Shown here piece after piece: positions 16,214 through 24,644 of a stretch of DNA of 64,000 bases (positions within the stretch are counted from its first letter, which is position 1; every line of letters begins with the position of its first letter). The notes below the pieces were generated by a model that saw only the letters and a program-made list of their open reading frames with translations, had not been told where the DNA came from and ran no database searches. The position numbers were made by a program, and so were the translations under genes. The stretch is from JACMQW01 sp964536965 (GTDB taxonomy: Bacteria > Bdellovibrionota > UBA1018), in NCBI GenBank assembly GCA_964536965.1, contig CAZIAL010000003.1, positions 1 to 64,000 of the forward strand, given 5' to 3'.

Positions 16214-16821
16214 CTTAAATTTTAAGATTTCTTATTAATTTAAAAAGTCTTTTAATTCAAGCAATTACAGCAAAAAATTGGAAATTTTAGTCTGAGTTAC
16301 ACCCGGCGACTCGACTCAAGGCAGGGTTGCCAAAGGAGATCCCCTCAATCACATGCGTTGGGACGAGGTCTTTATTGGCCTCTGCTGGGAATCAGTTCTC
16401 GAAGAACTCCCGTGAGCAACGCGCCATCGTGATTTCCTCTTCGTATGGATTCACTTCGTCAACGTAAGTGTACGAGATCGAATCGTGGTGCTCGGCGTGC
16501 GCATCCCGAATTGAGTCGGTAACTTAGAAAACTCGGGTGATTATTAGCGGGATCAGGAGGGTTGGTTTGGGCCTCTCAGTATTCAGGTTCTTTTACTGAT
16601 CAGCCGGATAAATCGATTTTGTTCAACGCAAAAATTTATCCCGACTTCGGCGAAGTTCTAGCGGTGAAACACGATGGTATCCACCGCTAGCGGTGAGCCC
16701 AGGTGGCGCCACGAAGCTCGTGTCTTTCGATTCTGGCGGCTATCGCCGAAATATTCGCCTCGATTTCGTGGAAAAGGTCGCCGGAAAAGTAAGAACGCCA
16801 CGACTGCCTAAGTTCGCGCGA
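16214..16821. other. Non-coding stretch with coding-like remnants and a repeated palindromic motif
   Basis: No intact gene is seen. Two short frames look protein-like but lack a usable start. One is on the minus strand at 16392-16523 (ends in EEEITMARCSREFFEN). The other is on the plus strand ending near 16689 (contains KIYPDFGEVLAVKHDG). The palindrome CACCGCTAGCGGTG (16682-16695) repeats the half-site CTAGCGGTG found at 16658-16666. The region may hold decayed genes. Confidence 0.4.
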
Positions 16822-17691
16822 TTAAGGCTTCTTCTCCGCAATGATGTCCACCACCATCGGTCCGACATAAAATGCATCAGGATCGGCTGCCGCAAATTCC
16901 CAGTCCCTGAGAACGGTCGCGGCGTCGCTTTCGGAAAGATGGCCGTCTTTTACAAGCACGGGAAGAAAATTACGAAAGAACGAGTCCGGCCACTTCCAAA
17001 CTCTCTGATGGGGCCGACCTATCCGCGCTTGGGGTTTGAGCGAAACGATTTCAAAGCCCTGTTTCGCTAGCAGCACGGGAAGTCGTGCGCCGACGTTTGC
17101 ATCGCCGCCATGGGCAGCCCAGCTTTGGATGACCGCTTCGACCATTCGGCGAAACGCGGGAGGATTTGTCGATTCTTTTGAGTGGAGCGCCATCGTTCGA
17201 TAATCGACGTATTCTTGGAGAACGAGTTTTCCACCCGGCCGAAGGTGTCGGCTGATCGAGCGGATTGCGGCTTCTGGATCCTTCAGAAAGATAAAGATCC
17301 AGCGCCCGTAAGCCGCGTCGAAATTTTTCTCCTCAAGATCGAATTCGTCGATCGGAGCGTGGTGGGTGGAAATCGATGCGAGGCCGCGGCCGGGTCCGCC
17401 CTCCTTTACGACCCTGGTTTCAAGGGCCCGGAGAAATTTTTCGGCCAGATCTACGCCGACGATCTTTGCGTTGGGGCCAAGATACTTTGCGAGTTCAAAA
17501 GTCGTGAAACCGGGGCCGCATCCGCAGTCGAGCGCCTTGAAGGGAGCGGTGGTTTTTTCCGGAAGCCCGGCTCGGCGCCAGAGATTAACCGCTCGGCGCC
17601 GCCAGAGCGCGTGTTGTAATCCCAGGCGTTCGTATTCTTCGCGATTCACTCCGAGGACATATTCTTGTGAGGTTGGATCTTTTTTAGTCAT
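16822..17691 (-). CDS. Class I SAM-dependent methyltransferase
   Basis: This 289-residue protein shows motif I (ALDCGCGPGFTTFELAKYL, about residue 50), motif II (IVGVDLAEKF) and a post-motif region with FDAAYGRWIFIFLKDP and HLRPGGKLVLQEY. This is the layout of small-molecule methyltransferases of the UbiE/methyltransferase-11/25 kind. A GGAG site lies 7 nt before the ATG. It reads away from the recA terminator. The substrate is unknown. Confidence 0.85.
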   Translation of the reverse strand: MTKKDPTSQEYVLGVNREEYERLGLQHALWRRRAVNLWRRAGLPEKTTAPFKALDCGCGPGFTTFELAKYLGPNAKIVGVDLAEKFLRALETRVVKEGGPGRGLASISTHHAPIDEFDLEEKNFDAAYGRWIFIFLKDPEAAIRSISRHLRPGGKLVLQEYVDYRTMALHSKESTNPPAFRRMVEAVIQSWAAHGGDANVGARLPVLLAKQGFEIVSLKPQARIGRPHQRVWKWPDSFFRNFLPVLVKDGHLSESDAATVLRDWEFAAADPDAFYVGPMVVDIIAEKKP

Positions 17692-17734
17692 GGTCGAACT
17701 CCGACGGCAATCTTATCGACTTTATCCCGGAAAA

Positions 17735-17768
17735 GAAAAACCCCGGCTCGTCGAATCGACGGCCGGGG
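17735..17768 (-). terminator. Intrinsic terminator of recA
   Basis: On the minus strand, CCCCGGC (17762-17768) pairs with GCCGGGG (17741-17747). The loop itself can pair (TCGA/TCGA). A T5CT4 tail follows. Confidence 0.85.
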
Positions 17769-17799
17769 CTTAGATCGCTGCGTAGAGTTTACGCGGAGC

Positions 17800-19013
17800 T
17801 TATTTTTTCGAGGTCGCTGCAGCTGCTTTCGAAGCCGCTGCCATCGCTTTAGCTTTATTCACCGCTTCGGCCGAAGTCGGTGCGCCGGCTGCCGTAGCGC
17901 CCGTACCCGATTTCGAGGGCAGTGCCGCGGGTGTCGGAGACGCGGCAGGAGCCGTTTCTTTTTTCACGCCGACACCGTGTTTTTTCAACACGAGTTCACG
18001 GATCTCTTTCACCATCTCCGGGCGTTCCTNNNNNNNNNNCGTTCCTTCAAGAAATTACGCGCATTATCCCGGCCTTGGCCAAGACGTTCGTCGTTGTAGG
18101 TGTACCAAGTTCCGGACTTCTGGATCACGTCGCAGTTCGCGGCCATATCTAAAAGATCGCCTTCTTTCGAAATGCCTTCGCCGTAAAGGATGTCGAATTC
18201 GACTTCTTTAAACGGAGGCGCGAGTTTGTTTTTCACGATCTTCACGCGGGTACGGTTACCGATCACATTCTCGCCGTCTTTGATCGCGCCGATGCGGCGG
18301 ATATCGAGACGAAGCGAAGAATAGAACTTAAGCGCGTTACCGCCGGTGGTGGTCTCAGGATTTCCGAACATCACGCCGATTTTCATCCGGATCTGGTTGA
18401 TGAAGATCACGAGTGTTTTCGATCGGTTGATCGTTCCGGTGAGTTTCCGAAGGGCTTGGGACATCAGGCGGGCCTGGAGACCCATATGGGAATCGCCCAT
18501 CTCGCCTTCGATTTCGGCGCGTGGCACGAGAGCCGCGACCGAGTCGACGACGAGAAGGTCGACCGAGCCCGAACGCACGAGCATATCGGCGATTTCGAGG
18601 GCTTGTTCACCTGTGTCCGGCTGGGAAATCAGCAGGTCATCGGTACGCACGCCGAGCTTGCGGGCATAGGTTACGTCGAGCGCGTGTTCGGCGTCGACGA
18701 AGGCTGCTACGCCGCCTTGCTTCTGGCATTCCGCGATGGCGTGCAGGGTGAGGGTGGTCTTACCCGAAGATTCCGGCCCGTAAATTTCCATGATGCGGCC
18801 GCGGGGATATCCGCCGATGCCGAGCGCAAGGTCCAGACCGAGCGAACCCGTCGGAACGACCGGCACGTCCTGGACGAGGCTTTCACCTTCGCCGAGACGC
18901 ATGATCGAGCCTTTTCCGAACTGCTTTTCAATCGCCTGGACGGCGAGTTCGAGGGCTTTGTTTTTCTGGACGGTGTCGGTGTTGCGCGTGACTTGATTAT
19001 CAGTGTTAGCCAT
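17800..19013 (-). CDS. recA: Recombinase RecA (interrupted only by an assembly gap)
   Basis: RecA drives homologous recombination and SOS self-cleavage of LexA. The first 324 codons run from MANTDNQ through the P-loop GPESSGKTT and the L1/L2 regions to NFLKE at 18042. Ten N follow, then a frame continuing RPEMVKEIREL to the stop at 17800. The bases AGGAACG occur on both sides of the N-run. If that 7-bp overlap is merged, one open frame of 398 residues results. The C-terminus is an unusual Ala/Pro/Ser/Lys-rich tail of about 55 residues in place of the usual acidic tail. AAGGAAC precedes the ATG. pncC lies upstream. Confidence 0.95.
18030..18039. other. Scaffold gap (ten N) inside recA
   Basis: This is a run of ten N. 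The flanking contig ends share AGGAACG, indicating that the contigs actually overlap and the gap length is artificial. Confidence 0.9.
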
Positions 19014-19049
19014 TTGGACGGTTCCTTTTCAATTTCCCTCTCCTGCATC

Positions 19050-19075
19050 ACAGATCCCGCGACTGCGTGATCTGT
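19050..19075. promoter_or_regulatory. Inverted repeat upstream of recA
   Basis: ACAGATC at 19050-19056 is repeated inverted at 19069-19075, centred about 50 bp before the recA ATG. A role as a repressor site is inference from position. Confidence 0.35.
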
Positions 19076-19196
19076 TTCGTTCCGCTTATGAAGGGCCGTT
19101 CGCTTCGTATTCCCACTTTGCCGGCTTCTTCAATCTCGGGACCGCTTCGTTATCTGTCCCGGACTCTCGTTTCGTATCTTCAGGAAAGGATTCGTT

Positions 19197-19304
19197 ATGA
19201 CGAGATTCTTTCAGAGTTTTAGCGACGACTGTACCGAAAAGATGCGTAAGTTATCCGTAAGTGCGCAAGTCCTGCCGTGGAAAAGAGTCGGTGAAAATCT
19301 GTAA
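19197..19304 (+). CDS. Possible 35-residue small protein
   Basis: The ATG at 19197 is preceded by AGGAAAGGA with 6-nt spacing, a good ribosome-binding site. The frame encodes 35 residues (begins MTRFFQSFSDDC, ends VGENL), is mildly basic and has no membrane segment. There is no homology evidence. The call rests on the ribosome-binding site only. Confidence 0.3.
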   Translation: MTRFFQSFSDDCTEKMRKLSVSAQVLPWKRVGENL

Positions 19305-19373
19305 GAGTTTTCAGTAGTTTCCGCAGAGCATTATTAAATAGCGGCAAAATATTGGCGATCATCGCCCGGAAAT

Positions 19374-19916
19374 TTAATTGCTGCCTCGTTTCATTTTCGG
19401 ACGAAGAGGTGCCAATGCGGACTGGAGCGCGGCCAATACGGAGTACGCGGCGAGATCGCGAAGCTCGAGACGCGCTTCCCCGGCAGATCGGGAACGACGA
19501 GGTTTCAATCGCAAATCAAGTTCGTGGATCTGCGCCTTCTTCTGTCCACGAAAGAGAATCGCCATGTACGCGAGACCCACTTTCTTTCCGGTGGGCCCGA
19601 GATAGCCCGTGATCGAGGCCGCGACCGTCGCCTCGGGAGTTTTCCGAAGCAGACCGCGAACGAGTTCCTCGGCGACCTCGGCGCTCACGGCCGATCTCCG
19701 GGAGAGCGTCGAGCTGCGCACGCCGGCCCAGCGCCGCTTCGAATCTTCGCGGTAAACGACGAGCGAACCGCAGAAAAGATCCGACATGCCGGGGATCTCC
19801 GTCAGCAGAGCGGCGAGCCATCCTCCGGTGCAACTCTCCGCGAGCGCCAGTCGTTGTTTCCTTTTTCGTAGAATCTCCGCCAGGGATTGAGAAGCGGCCT
19901 TCAGTTTCGTTTTCAT
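19374..19916 (-). CDS. pncC: Nicotinamide-nucleotide amidase (CinA C-terminal domain)
   Basis: This is a 180-residue stand-alone CinA-C domain. LALAESCTGGWLAALLTEIPG near residue 24 holds the catalytic serine motif. ITGYLGPTGKKVGLAYMAI near 110 is the second conserved block. The enzyme deamidates NMN to NaMN in pyridine-nucleotide recycling. The N-terminal pyrophosphatase-like domain of full CinA is absent. It lies upstream of recA, a common cinA-recA arrangement. Confidence 0.9.
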   Translation of the reverse strand: MKTKLKAASQSLAEILRKRKQRLALAESCTGGWLAALLTEIPGMSDLFCGSLVVYREDSKRRWAGVRSSTLSRRSAVSAEVAEELVRGLLRKTPEATVAASITGYLGPTGKKVGLAYMAILFRGQKKAQIHELDLRLKPRRSRSAGEARLELRDLAAYSVLAALQSALAPLRPKMKRGSN

Positions 19917-20110
19917 CTCTTCCAGTTAATGACGAACTCTTGACGCTTTCATCCGATAAATCGAACGAGGATAGATTTTCTTATACCGCGCCTCCATGAG
20001 CGGTTGTTAACCTAGGGATGGCCAAAAATTCGGCCGAAAGTTTCAGCCCCGCACCGCTGGCGGGGGTTGAAGTGTGTGGTGTTCTACTCAGATCAATTCA
20101 AGGAGAGAAA

Positions 20111-21310
20111 ATGAAAAAGCAGATCATTCTAGTGCTCGCGTTGGCGCTCACGGGTTGCGCGACCGGCACGTCGGTAGCGAAGAAAAACGAACCGAATCGT
20201 GGCATCGCCCAGGATACGCGGATTGAATATACGACCGATACGCGCCAGTTTAACCCGGTCTGCGGCGTGGCTCCGAATACCACGGTGGACACCGAAGGCG
20301 GCGAACTCGCCCTGAACTCCCGCATGGAACGCGTGACCACTTATGTGATCCGCACTCCGATCTACGACTGCGAAGAAACGCAGGGCGATGGCCGCGGTGG
20401 AGACTGGAAAGGTTTCTACGACCAGGCCGGCAACAAGGCCAATCAGCTCGCCGCCGCGATCAAGGGCGTGGGCGCGGGTACCGCCCCCCACCTCGTCGCT
20501 TACTTCCAGCGGGGTAAGCCGCGCAGCTGGCGCCAGTTCTCCGACCTGATCAACACCGCGGCGGCCGAGATGGAGCGCACGACGGGGATCAACCGCGGTT
20601 GGACGAATAACGTTCTCAAGCAGTACAAAGCCGATAACATCGTGAATCTCGGATACGCTTCGAGCGCTTCCTGCCGAATCACGGGTTACATCGACGAACG
20701 TTACGAAGAGCGTGAATTCCTGAGGGACCAAACTGTGATCGTGGCGACCACGATGACCGGTGGAAAGCTCCTTCCAAGAGAGTGCGACAAGTTCTACGTT
20801 TCTTACGACGGCCGGGAAGTCACCGGACGCGCGGACAGCGACGTAAACGCCTACAGCGTGACGACCCAGTACAACACGCTCAGCAACTCGACGAGCCAGC
20901 TGAAGGCGCATGTCACTTACCGTGGCTCCCGCAAAATCGTGGCTCCCGGTTACTTCATCGAGATCCCGGGTTCGACCGCGGTCGGTACGGGCAACACCGT
21001 GCAGATCACCGTGCAGAACGCTCGCCTGAACGAACTCCAGCAGGTGCCGGAATTCGCCAACGCGTGTAAGCTCTCGGCCAGCGTGACGATCTACGGACGC
21101 AAAGGCTCGGCCTGGGGTTCGAAGAAGAGCGCGCCTCTGAAGTCGGACAAATTCGCACTCGACGCGAACAAGACCTCGACCTCCCGAGTGGTCGAAGGTG
21201 TGGCGCTCGCCGAAGGCCAGCACCCGGTCGTGGACATCAGCACTGGCTTCGCGGCCGGCTGCCCGTTCTACAACACGACCCTGATTTCGAACGGTCGAAT
21301 CGAAGAGTAA
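20111..21310 (+). CDS. Lipoprotein of unknown function
   Basis: This 399-residue protein starts at the ATG at 20111, directly behind AAGGAGAGAAA. It has the lipobox ALTGC. The mature part is rich in Thr/Asn/Gly with many short strands (TTVDTEGGELALNSRM, VTTYVIRTPIYDCEE, KAHVTYRGSRKIVAPGYF) and ends with a compact domain containing a possible disulfide (ANACKL, AAGCPFYN). No family is recognised. It has its own strong terminator and appears monocistronic. Confidence 0.75.
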   Translation: MKKQIILVLALALTGCATGTSVAKKNEPNRGIAQDTRIEYTTDTRQFNPVCGVAPNTTVDTEGGELALNSRMERVTTYVIRTPIYDCEETQGDGRGGDWKGFYDQAGNKANQLAAAIKGVGAGTAPHLVAYFQRGKPRSWRQFSDLINTAAAEMERTTGINRGWTNNVLKQYKADNIVNLGYASSASCRITGYIDERYEEREFLRDQTVIVATTMTGGKLLPRECDKFYVSYDGREVTGRADSDVNAYSVTTQYNTLSNSTSQLKAHVTYRGSRKIVAPGYFIEIPGSTAVGTGNTVQITVQNARLNELQQVPEFANACKLSASVTIYGRKGSAWGSKKSAPLKSDKFALDANKTSTSRVVEGVALAEGQHPVVDISTGFAAGCPFYNTTLISNGRIEE

Positions 21311-21332
21311 TCGAAGCTTAGGATGAAATGAG

Positions 21333-21362
21333 ACGGCGTCGGGCTCTGCCCGGCGCCGTTTT
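21333..21362 (+). terminator. Intrinsic terminator after the lipoprotein gene
   Basis: The stem 21333-21344/21348-21359 has 12 pairs with one G-T wobble. It has a TCT loop and is followed by T4. Confidence 0.85.
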
Positions 21363-21390
21363 CATTTGCGCCGACCGGCCGACCCGGAAA

Positions 21391-22434
21391 TCAGAACTCG
21401 GTCTCGAAAAGCGTCCGCACGAAGCCGTATGGGTCGGCGGCGAGTTTTTTCGCGAACAAGTCGTAGGTCATCGCGTGCTCTTCGAGGCCGATACCCCAGA
21501 GTGCGCCGACGTAGCCGGTGTAGATTTTACGCGCCTGGAGTTCGTATTTTCGCAGGCTGAATTTTTTCGGATCGCGGAATGGCCAACGAGTGTCGCCCAC
21601 CTTCGCATCGAGTTTCACGAACTCGTAACCGGTATTCAGGAGGAAGGCGGCGAAGAACGACGCCTCCTTCGTTTTTCCCGCCCGGCTCAGTTCCGACGAG
21701 AGATAGGCCGGGAGATAGAAATGGTGCAGGTAAGGATGCAGGGACTTTTCGAGTCCGCGAATGACCGGATAAGGAGAGAAAGAGACCTTTTGCTCGAGGT
21801 TCTCCTGGAAGAGGACGATGAACTCGCCGGCGGCGTTCAGATTTCGGATTTCGGTCGAGGACTTCGGCAGTTTTTGCTTTTCGAAGAGACGATCGAGGTA
21901 GCGCATATGCCACATCCCGAAGGAGACGTCCTGGATCGCCTGGCCGATGATCTTCAGGGTCAGGTTCCGGTTGAACCGGCTGTGGGTATACATCGAGTCC
22001 CAGAGGTTGTTCACTTTGCCGAACCGGACGGAATCCTGGAGGGAGAGCAGCGCCGCCTCGAAAAATCCCGCCGTCTCCGGGCGGCGGAAAATCTCGCGCA
22101 GTTCACGCGCGAAAAGAACTTGTTTCAGCATCAACCCCGATTTCTCGACGATGTCGTCCGAGGTTTCCTTTTCTACTTTCGAAATCGGAACCTGCACGAT
22201 GTCGAGGAGATCCAGAAGCTTCGTCACGGACTCGTTGCAGCGACGGATGGGCCCCGGGGCTACGAGCGAAAAATTTCCATAATTCATGCAGCGATACTGG
22301 AGCGAAGCTTCGAGGCAAAGTCGGGTGCGCCCCGCGTCCGCCGTACAGGCTTCGCGAATGCCGACATTCGCCGACGCGTCGACCGAGAGGAGAAGGAAAC
22401 CGGCAAAGACGAGGAGGCGGCGATAGGCGGTCAT
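21391..22434 (-). CDS. Secreted hypothetical protein
   Basis: This 347-residue protein has a signal peptide cleaved near DASAN. The mature part has an N-terminal cysteine cluster (REACTADAG, RLCLEASLQYRCMN, RRCNES) and is then mainly alpha-helical, with aromatic-rich segments (GMWHMRYLDRLF, YLHHFYLPAYLSSEL). No family is recognised. It converges on the lipoprotein gene at 20111 and lies upstream in the minus direction of nothing obvious, so it is probably monocistronic. Confidence 0.65.
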   Translation of the reverse strand: MTAYRRLLVFAGFLLLSVDASANVGIREACTADAGRTRLCLEASLQYRCMNYGNFSLVAPGPIRRCNESVTKLLDLLDIVQVPISKVEKETSDDIVEKSGLMLKQVLFARELREIFRRPETAGFFEAALLSLQDSVRFGKVNNLWDSMYTHSRFNRNLTLKIIGQAIQDVSFGMWHMRYLDRLFEKQKLPKSSTEIRNLNAAGEFIVLFQENLEQKVSFSPYPVIRGLEKSLHPYLHHFYLPAYLSSELSRAGKTKEASFFAAFLLNTGYEFVKLDAKVGDTRWPFRDPKKFSLRKYELQARKIYTGYVGALWGIGLEEHAMTYDLFAKKLAADPYGFVRTLFETEF

Positions 22435-22473
22435 AACTGCCTGAAATTGCGAGATTCGTGCCGGTAAAATGGC

Positions 22474-22507
22474 GAATCCCCGAAGTCCTGATGGAGTTCG
22501 GGGATTC
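22474..22507 (-). terminator. Probable terminator downstream of the EEP-fold gene
   Basis: A perfect 11-bp stem (22474-22484/22497-22507) with a 12-nt loop lies 49 bp past the stop of the EEP gene. The minus-strand tail GCCATTTTA is only weakly T-rich. Confidence 0.5.
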
Positions 22508-22555
22508 GGCGGTGTCTAAAGTTTAGACAGGCGTAAGGATTCCGTCCGTCTCGGC

Positions 22556-23458
22556 TTATTTAACCGGAACGAGGTAGTCTTTCACGACCGCCAGATGCTG
22601 CATTCCCGGCGCACGCGAATCGGTCGCCTGGATCGGGGCCACGAGCTCGAGTTTCGGGAAAATCGTACTGTCGAAAACAAGGCCGTTCGAATAGAGGTTC
22701 TGGCCTTCGACGAGGGAATCGTTCTTCGAGCGGAACGCGGTCGGCACCTGGTATGCCGCGAGATCGGCGTCGTTCAGAACCCAGTCGTAGTTCTTCCGGC
22801 GCGGCATATTCGTCGTCGAGTTCCCCTGGGAATCGACCGGAGCGTCGCGCTCGAACATCACCGCCGAAAGGAGCTGCACTGCCCGGTCATTCCGAGTGGT
22901 GACGTTAAAATCTCCGCCGAGAACCACGTAATCCCGGGCCGGAATATTCTGCGTAATCAGGCGGTTCAGGTCGGTCGCTTCTTGGGCCCGCACGTCGGCT
23001 TTCGAGGCGCTCCAGTGCACGCTGATCGCCCAGAGGTCGCGGTCGCCTGGAATATCGAGGCGAGCGTACGCGAAGTCGCGATTCGGCATTCCGCGATCTT
23101 CCCATTCGCCGGCGGCGAGAATCGGAAATCGGCTGATGATCCCGTTCGGGATCTGGTCGGAGCTTTCGCTCTCGACGTAGTAGTAGAACTTGCCATCGAT
23201 GGCGGAGACCATTTCTTTCAGGTCTTCTTTCGAGTTCGACTTGTAGTTGAACTCCTGGACCAGAATCACGTCGGCTTTCAGACCCTTCATGATCCGAATG
23301 CCTTCGCCGTTATCGTAGTTCTGGCGGTTTCCGGTCGATAGGTTCGCGGCCATGACCCGAATCGGAGTGGCATCGGCGGCGAGGGCGGAAGCCGACGCGA
23401 AGAATGCAAGCACCAGGGCGAAACGCTGGGAAAGAGAGGGGGTTGGGAAAGATTTCAT
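22556..23458 (-). CDS. Secreted endonuclease/exonuclease/phosphatase-fold protein
   Basis: This is a 300-residue protein; the ATG at 23458 gives a signal peptide ending SASALA. The EEP (DNase I-like) fold is shown by RVMAANLS, ILVQEFN (catalytic Glu), SVHWSASK (His) and GGDFNV (Asp-x-Asn). The closing motif, normally SDH, reads MQH: the histidine is kept but its partner aspartate is replaced. It is probably an exported nuclease or phosphodiesterase with a modified active site. It has no close operon partner. Confidence 0.8.
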   Translation of the reverse strand: MKSFPTPSLSQRFALVLAFFASASALAADATPIRVMAANLSTGNRQNYDNGEGIRIMKGLKADVILVQEFNYKSNSKEDLKEMVSAIDGKFYYYVESESSDQIPNGIISRFPILAAGEWEDRGMPNRDFAYARLDIPGDRDLWAISVHWSASKADVRAQEATDLNRLITQNIPARDYVVLGGDFNVTTRNDRAVQLLSAVMFERDAPVDSQGNSTTNMPRRKNYDWVLNDADLAAYQVPTAFRSKNDSLVEGQNLYSNGLVFDSTIFPKLELVAPIQATDSRAPGMQHLAVVKDYLVPVK

Positions 23459-23565
23459 AGGGCGTTCGTTACCAAGGATCGCCGCTATGCGCAATAGGAG
23501 GTTAACTCTTGGTTACTCTTCGAGAATTTACTCACCCGTATCGATCGCGAAACCGGCGAAGTCTT

Positions 23566-24111
23566 CTACGAGCCGTAACGGACGATGAGGTAGAGAACGA
23601 CGAGTCCCTGGATCCCCGCGACCAGATCGTCGATCATGACGCCGAATCCTCCGGTCCATGCTTCGTGGGGACGAGTCCCGCGGCCTGCGACGGTTTTCGA
23701 CCACTGATCGAGGGATCCCACCGGCGGAAGTTTTACGATATCGAAGAATCGAAAGAGTACGAAGGCAGCGACCCAAAGTCGCCAGTCGGCATCGCGCGGA
23801 AGAAGCAGGACGGTGATGCCAAAACCCACGACTTCGTCCATCACGATGTGCTGGTTGTCGGCGATGCCGAAAAGATCCTGGAATTTTTTCCCTGCCCAAA
23901 CCCCGGCGAGAAAGAGGATGGCCCAGAATCCGAGTTTCCATCCGGTCGGGTAAGGAGCGATCGCCAGCGCGAGCGGGACGGCGGCCAAGGTTCCCCAGGT
24001 GCCGGGGGCCTTCGGCAGCATTCCCGTTCCAAAAAATGTTCCGACCGTGATGGCGAGCCATCCGGGAAAGCCTCGAACCAGGGGCCAGTCGATTCGTTTC
24101 CGGTCACTCAT
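23566..24111 (-). CDS. pgpA: Phosphatidylglycerophosphatase A
   Basis: This 181-residue membrane protein contains GTGMLPKAPGTWGTL, DNQHIVMDEVVGFGIT and FRFFDIVKLPPV with DQWSKTVAGRGT, the signature blocks of PgpA. The enzyme removes phosphate from PGP to form phosphatidylglycerol. Three hydrophobic segments are visible. Its start overlaps the end of the thioesterase gene by 8 bp, so the two are translationally coupled. Confidence 0.93.
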   Translation of the reverse strand: MSDRKRIDWPLVRGFPGWLAITVGTFFGTGMLPKAPGTWGTLAAVPLALAIAPYPTGWKLGFWAILFLAGVWAGKKFQDLFGIADNQHIVMDEVVGFGITVLLLPRDADWRLWVAAFVLFRFFDIVKLPPVGSLDQWSKTVAGRGTRPHEAWTGGFGVMIDDLVAGIQGLVVLYLIVRYGS

Positions 24112-24559
24112 CTTTCACCTCGATCGTCGTACCGTTCGTCGAATCGGCGACGATTTCGCGCCAGCGTCTCGCGAGGAGTTCCGGCAGTTCCGCAGGACGT
24201 CCCGCGCCCGTCACGATCACCGAACGAACCTTCGCTACGGCGACTTCACCCGTTTCCTTCAGTATCTTTTGCTCGAGCTGCATCGAACTCCGACGAAATT
24301 CGACGAGCGAGGTCTCGACCGTCAGCCGGTCACCCATATAGGTCGGCTTGAGATAGCGGATTTCGATCGCGGCGATGACGGGAAACCGATCCCACTCCTG
24401 GAATTTTTTTAACGTGATCCCCTCGTCCGCGAGCATTCGCCAGCGGGCGAATTCGAGGTAGTGGAGATAGTTCGCATGATTCACATGGCCGAAGCTGTCG
24501 AGTTCGTACCCGCGGACTTCGATCTCGGTGCGATAGGTTTTTCCGGGGGATTTCGCCAT
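24104..24559 (-). CDS. Hotdog-fold acyl-CoA thioesterase (YbgC/4HBT type)
   Basis: This 151-residue protein contains VRGYELDSFGHVNHANYLHYLE, where the conserved Asp-x-x-GHVNNA-type motif is near residue 17, and later PTYMGDRLTVE. This is typical of YbgC-like thioesterases. Many ybgC genes sit in tol-pal loci, but here it is coupled to pgpA, pointing to lipid metabolism. There is no ribosome-binding site: a -10 (TACAAT) ends 6 nt before the ATG, so the message is probably leaderless. Confidence 0.88.
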   Translation of the reverse strand: MAKSPGKTYRTEIEVRGYELDSFGHVNHANYLHYLEFARWRMLADEGITLKKFQEWDRFPVIAAIEIRYLKPTYMGDRLTVETSLVEFRRSSMQLEQKILKETGEVAVAKVRSVIVTGAGRPAELPELLARRWREIVADSTNGTTIEVKDE

Positions 24560-24565
24560 GGCCCG

Positions 24566-24592
24566 ATTGTAACGATTTTACGCGGCCCGTAA
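24566..24592 (-). promoter_or_regulatory. Promoter giving a leaderless start for the thioesterase gene
   Basis: On the minus strand TACAAT (24566-24571) lies 6 nt before the ATG at 24559. TTTACG lies 16 bp further upstream. The initiation codon coincides with the expected transcription start. Confidence 0.55.
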
Positions 24593-24644
24593 AGCCGTCA
24601 TTTCGCTTGTAACGCCTTGGATTCCCTGCGTAACTGGCATCGCC

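Larger units (their letters stand above)
19014..19373. other. recA-pncC intergenic region
   Basis: These 360 bp contain an inverted repeat ACAGATC-N12-GATCTGT (19050-19075) close to the recA start, which is a possible SOS or other operator. They also hold one small candidate reading frame at 19197-19304. No LexA site of a known type was recognised. Confidence 0.4.

Noticed and set aside
18009..18040. Apparent frameshifted end of RecA
   Set aside because: It is caused by the N-run. Merging the repeated flank restores the frame.
20129..21223. Long minus-strand frame opposite the lipoprotein gene
   Set aside because: Composition (His/Arg/Val repeats) is that of an antisense shadow. The plus-strand frame has a perfect ribosome-binding site, a lipobox and a terminator.
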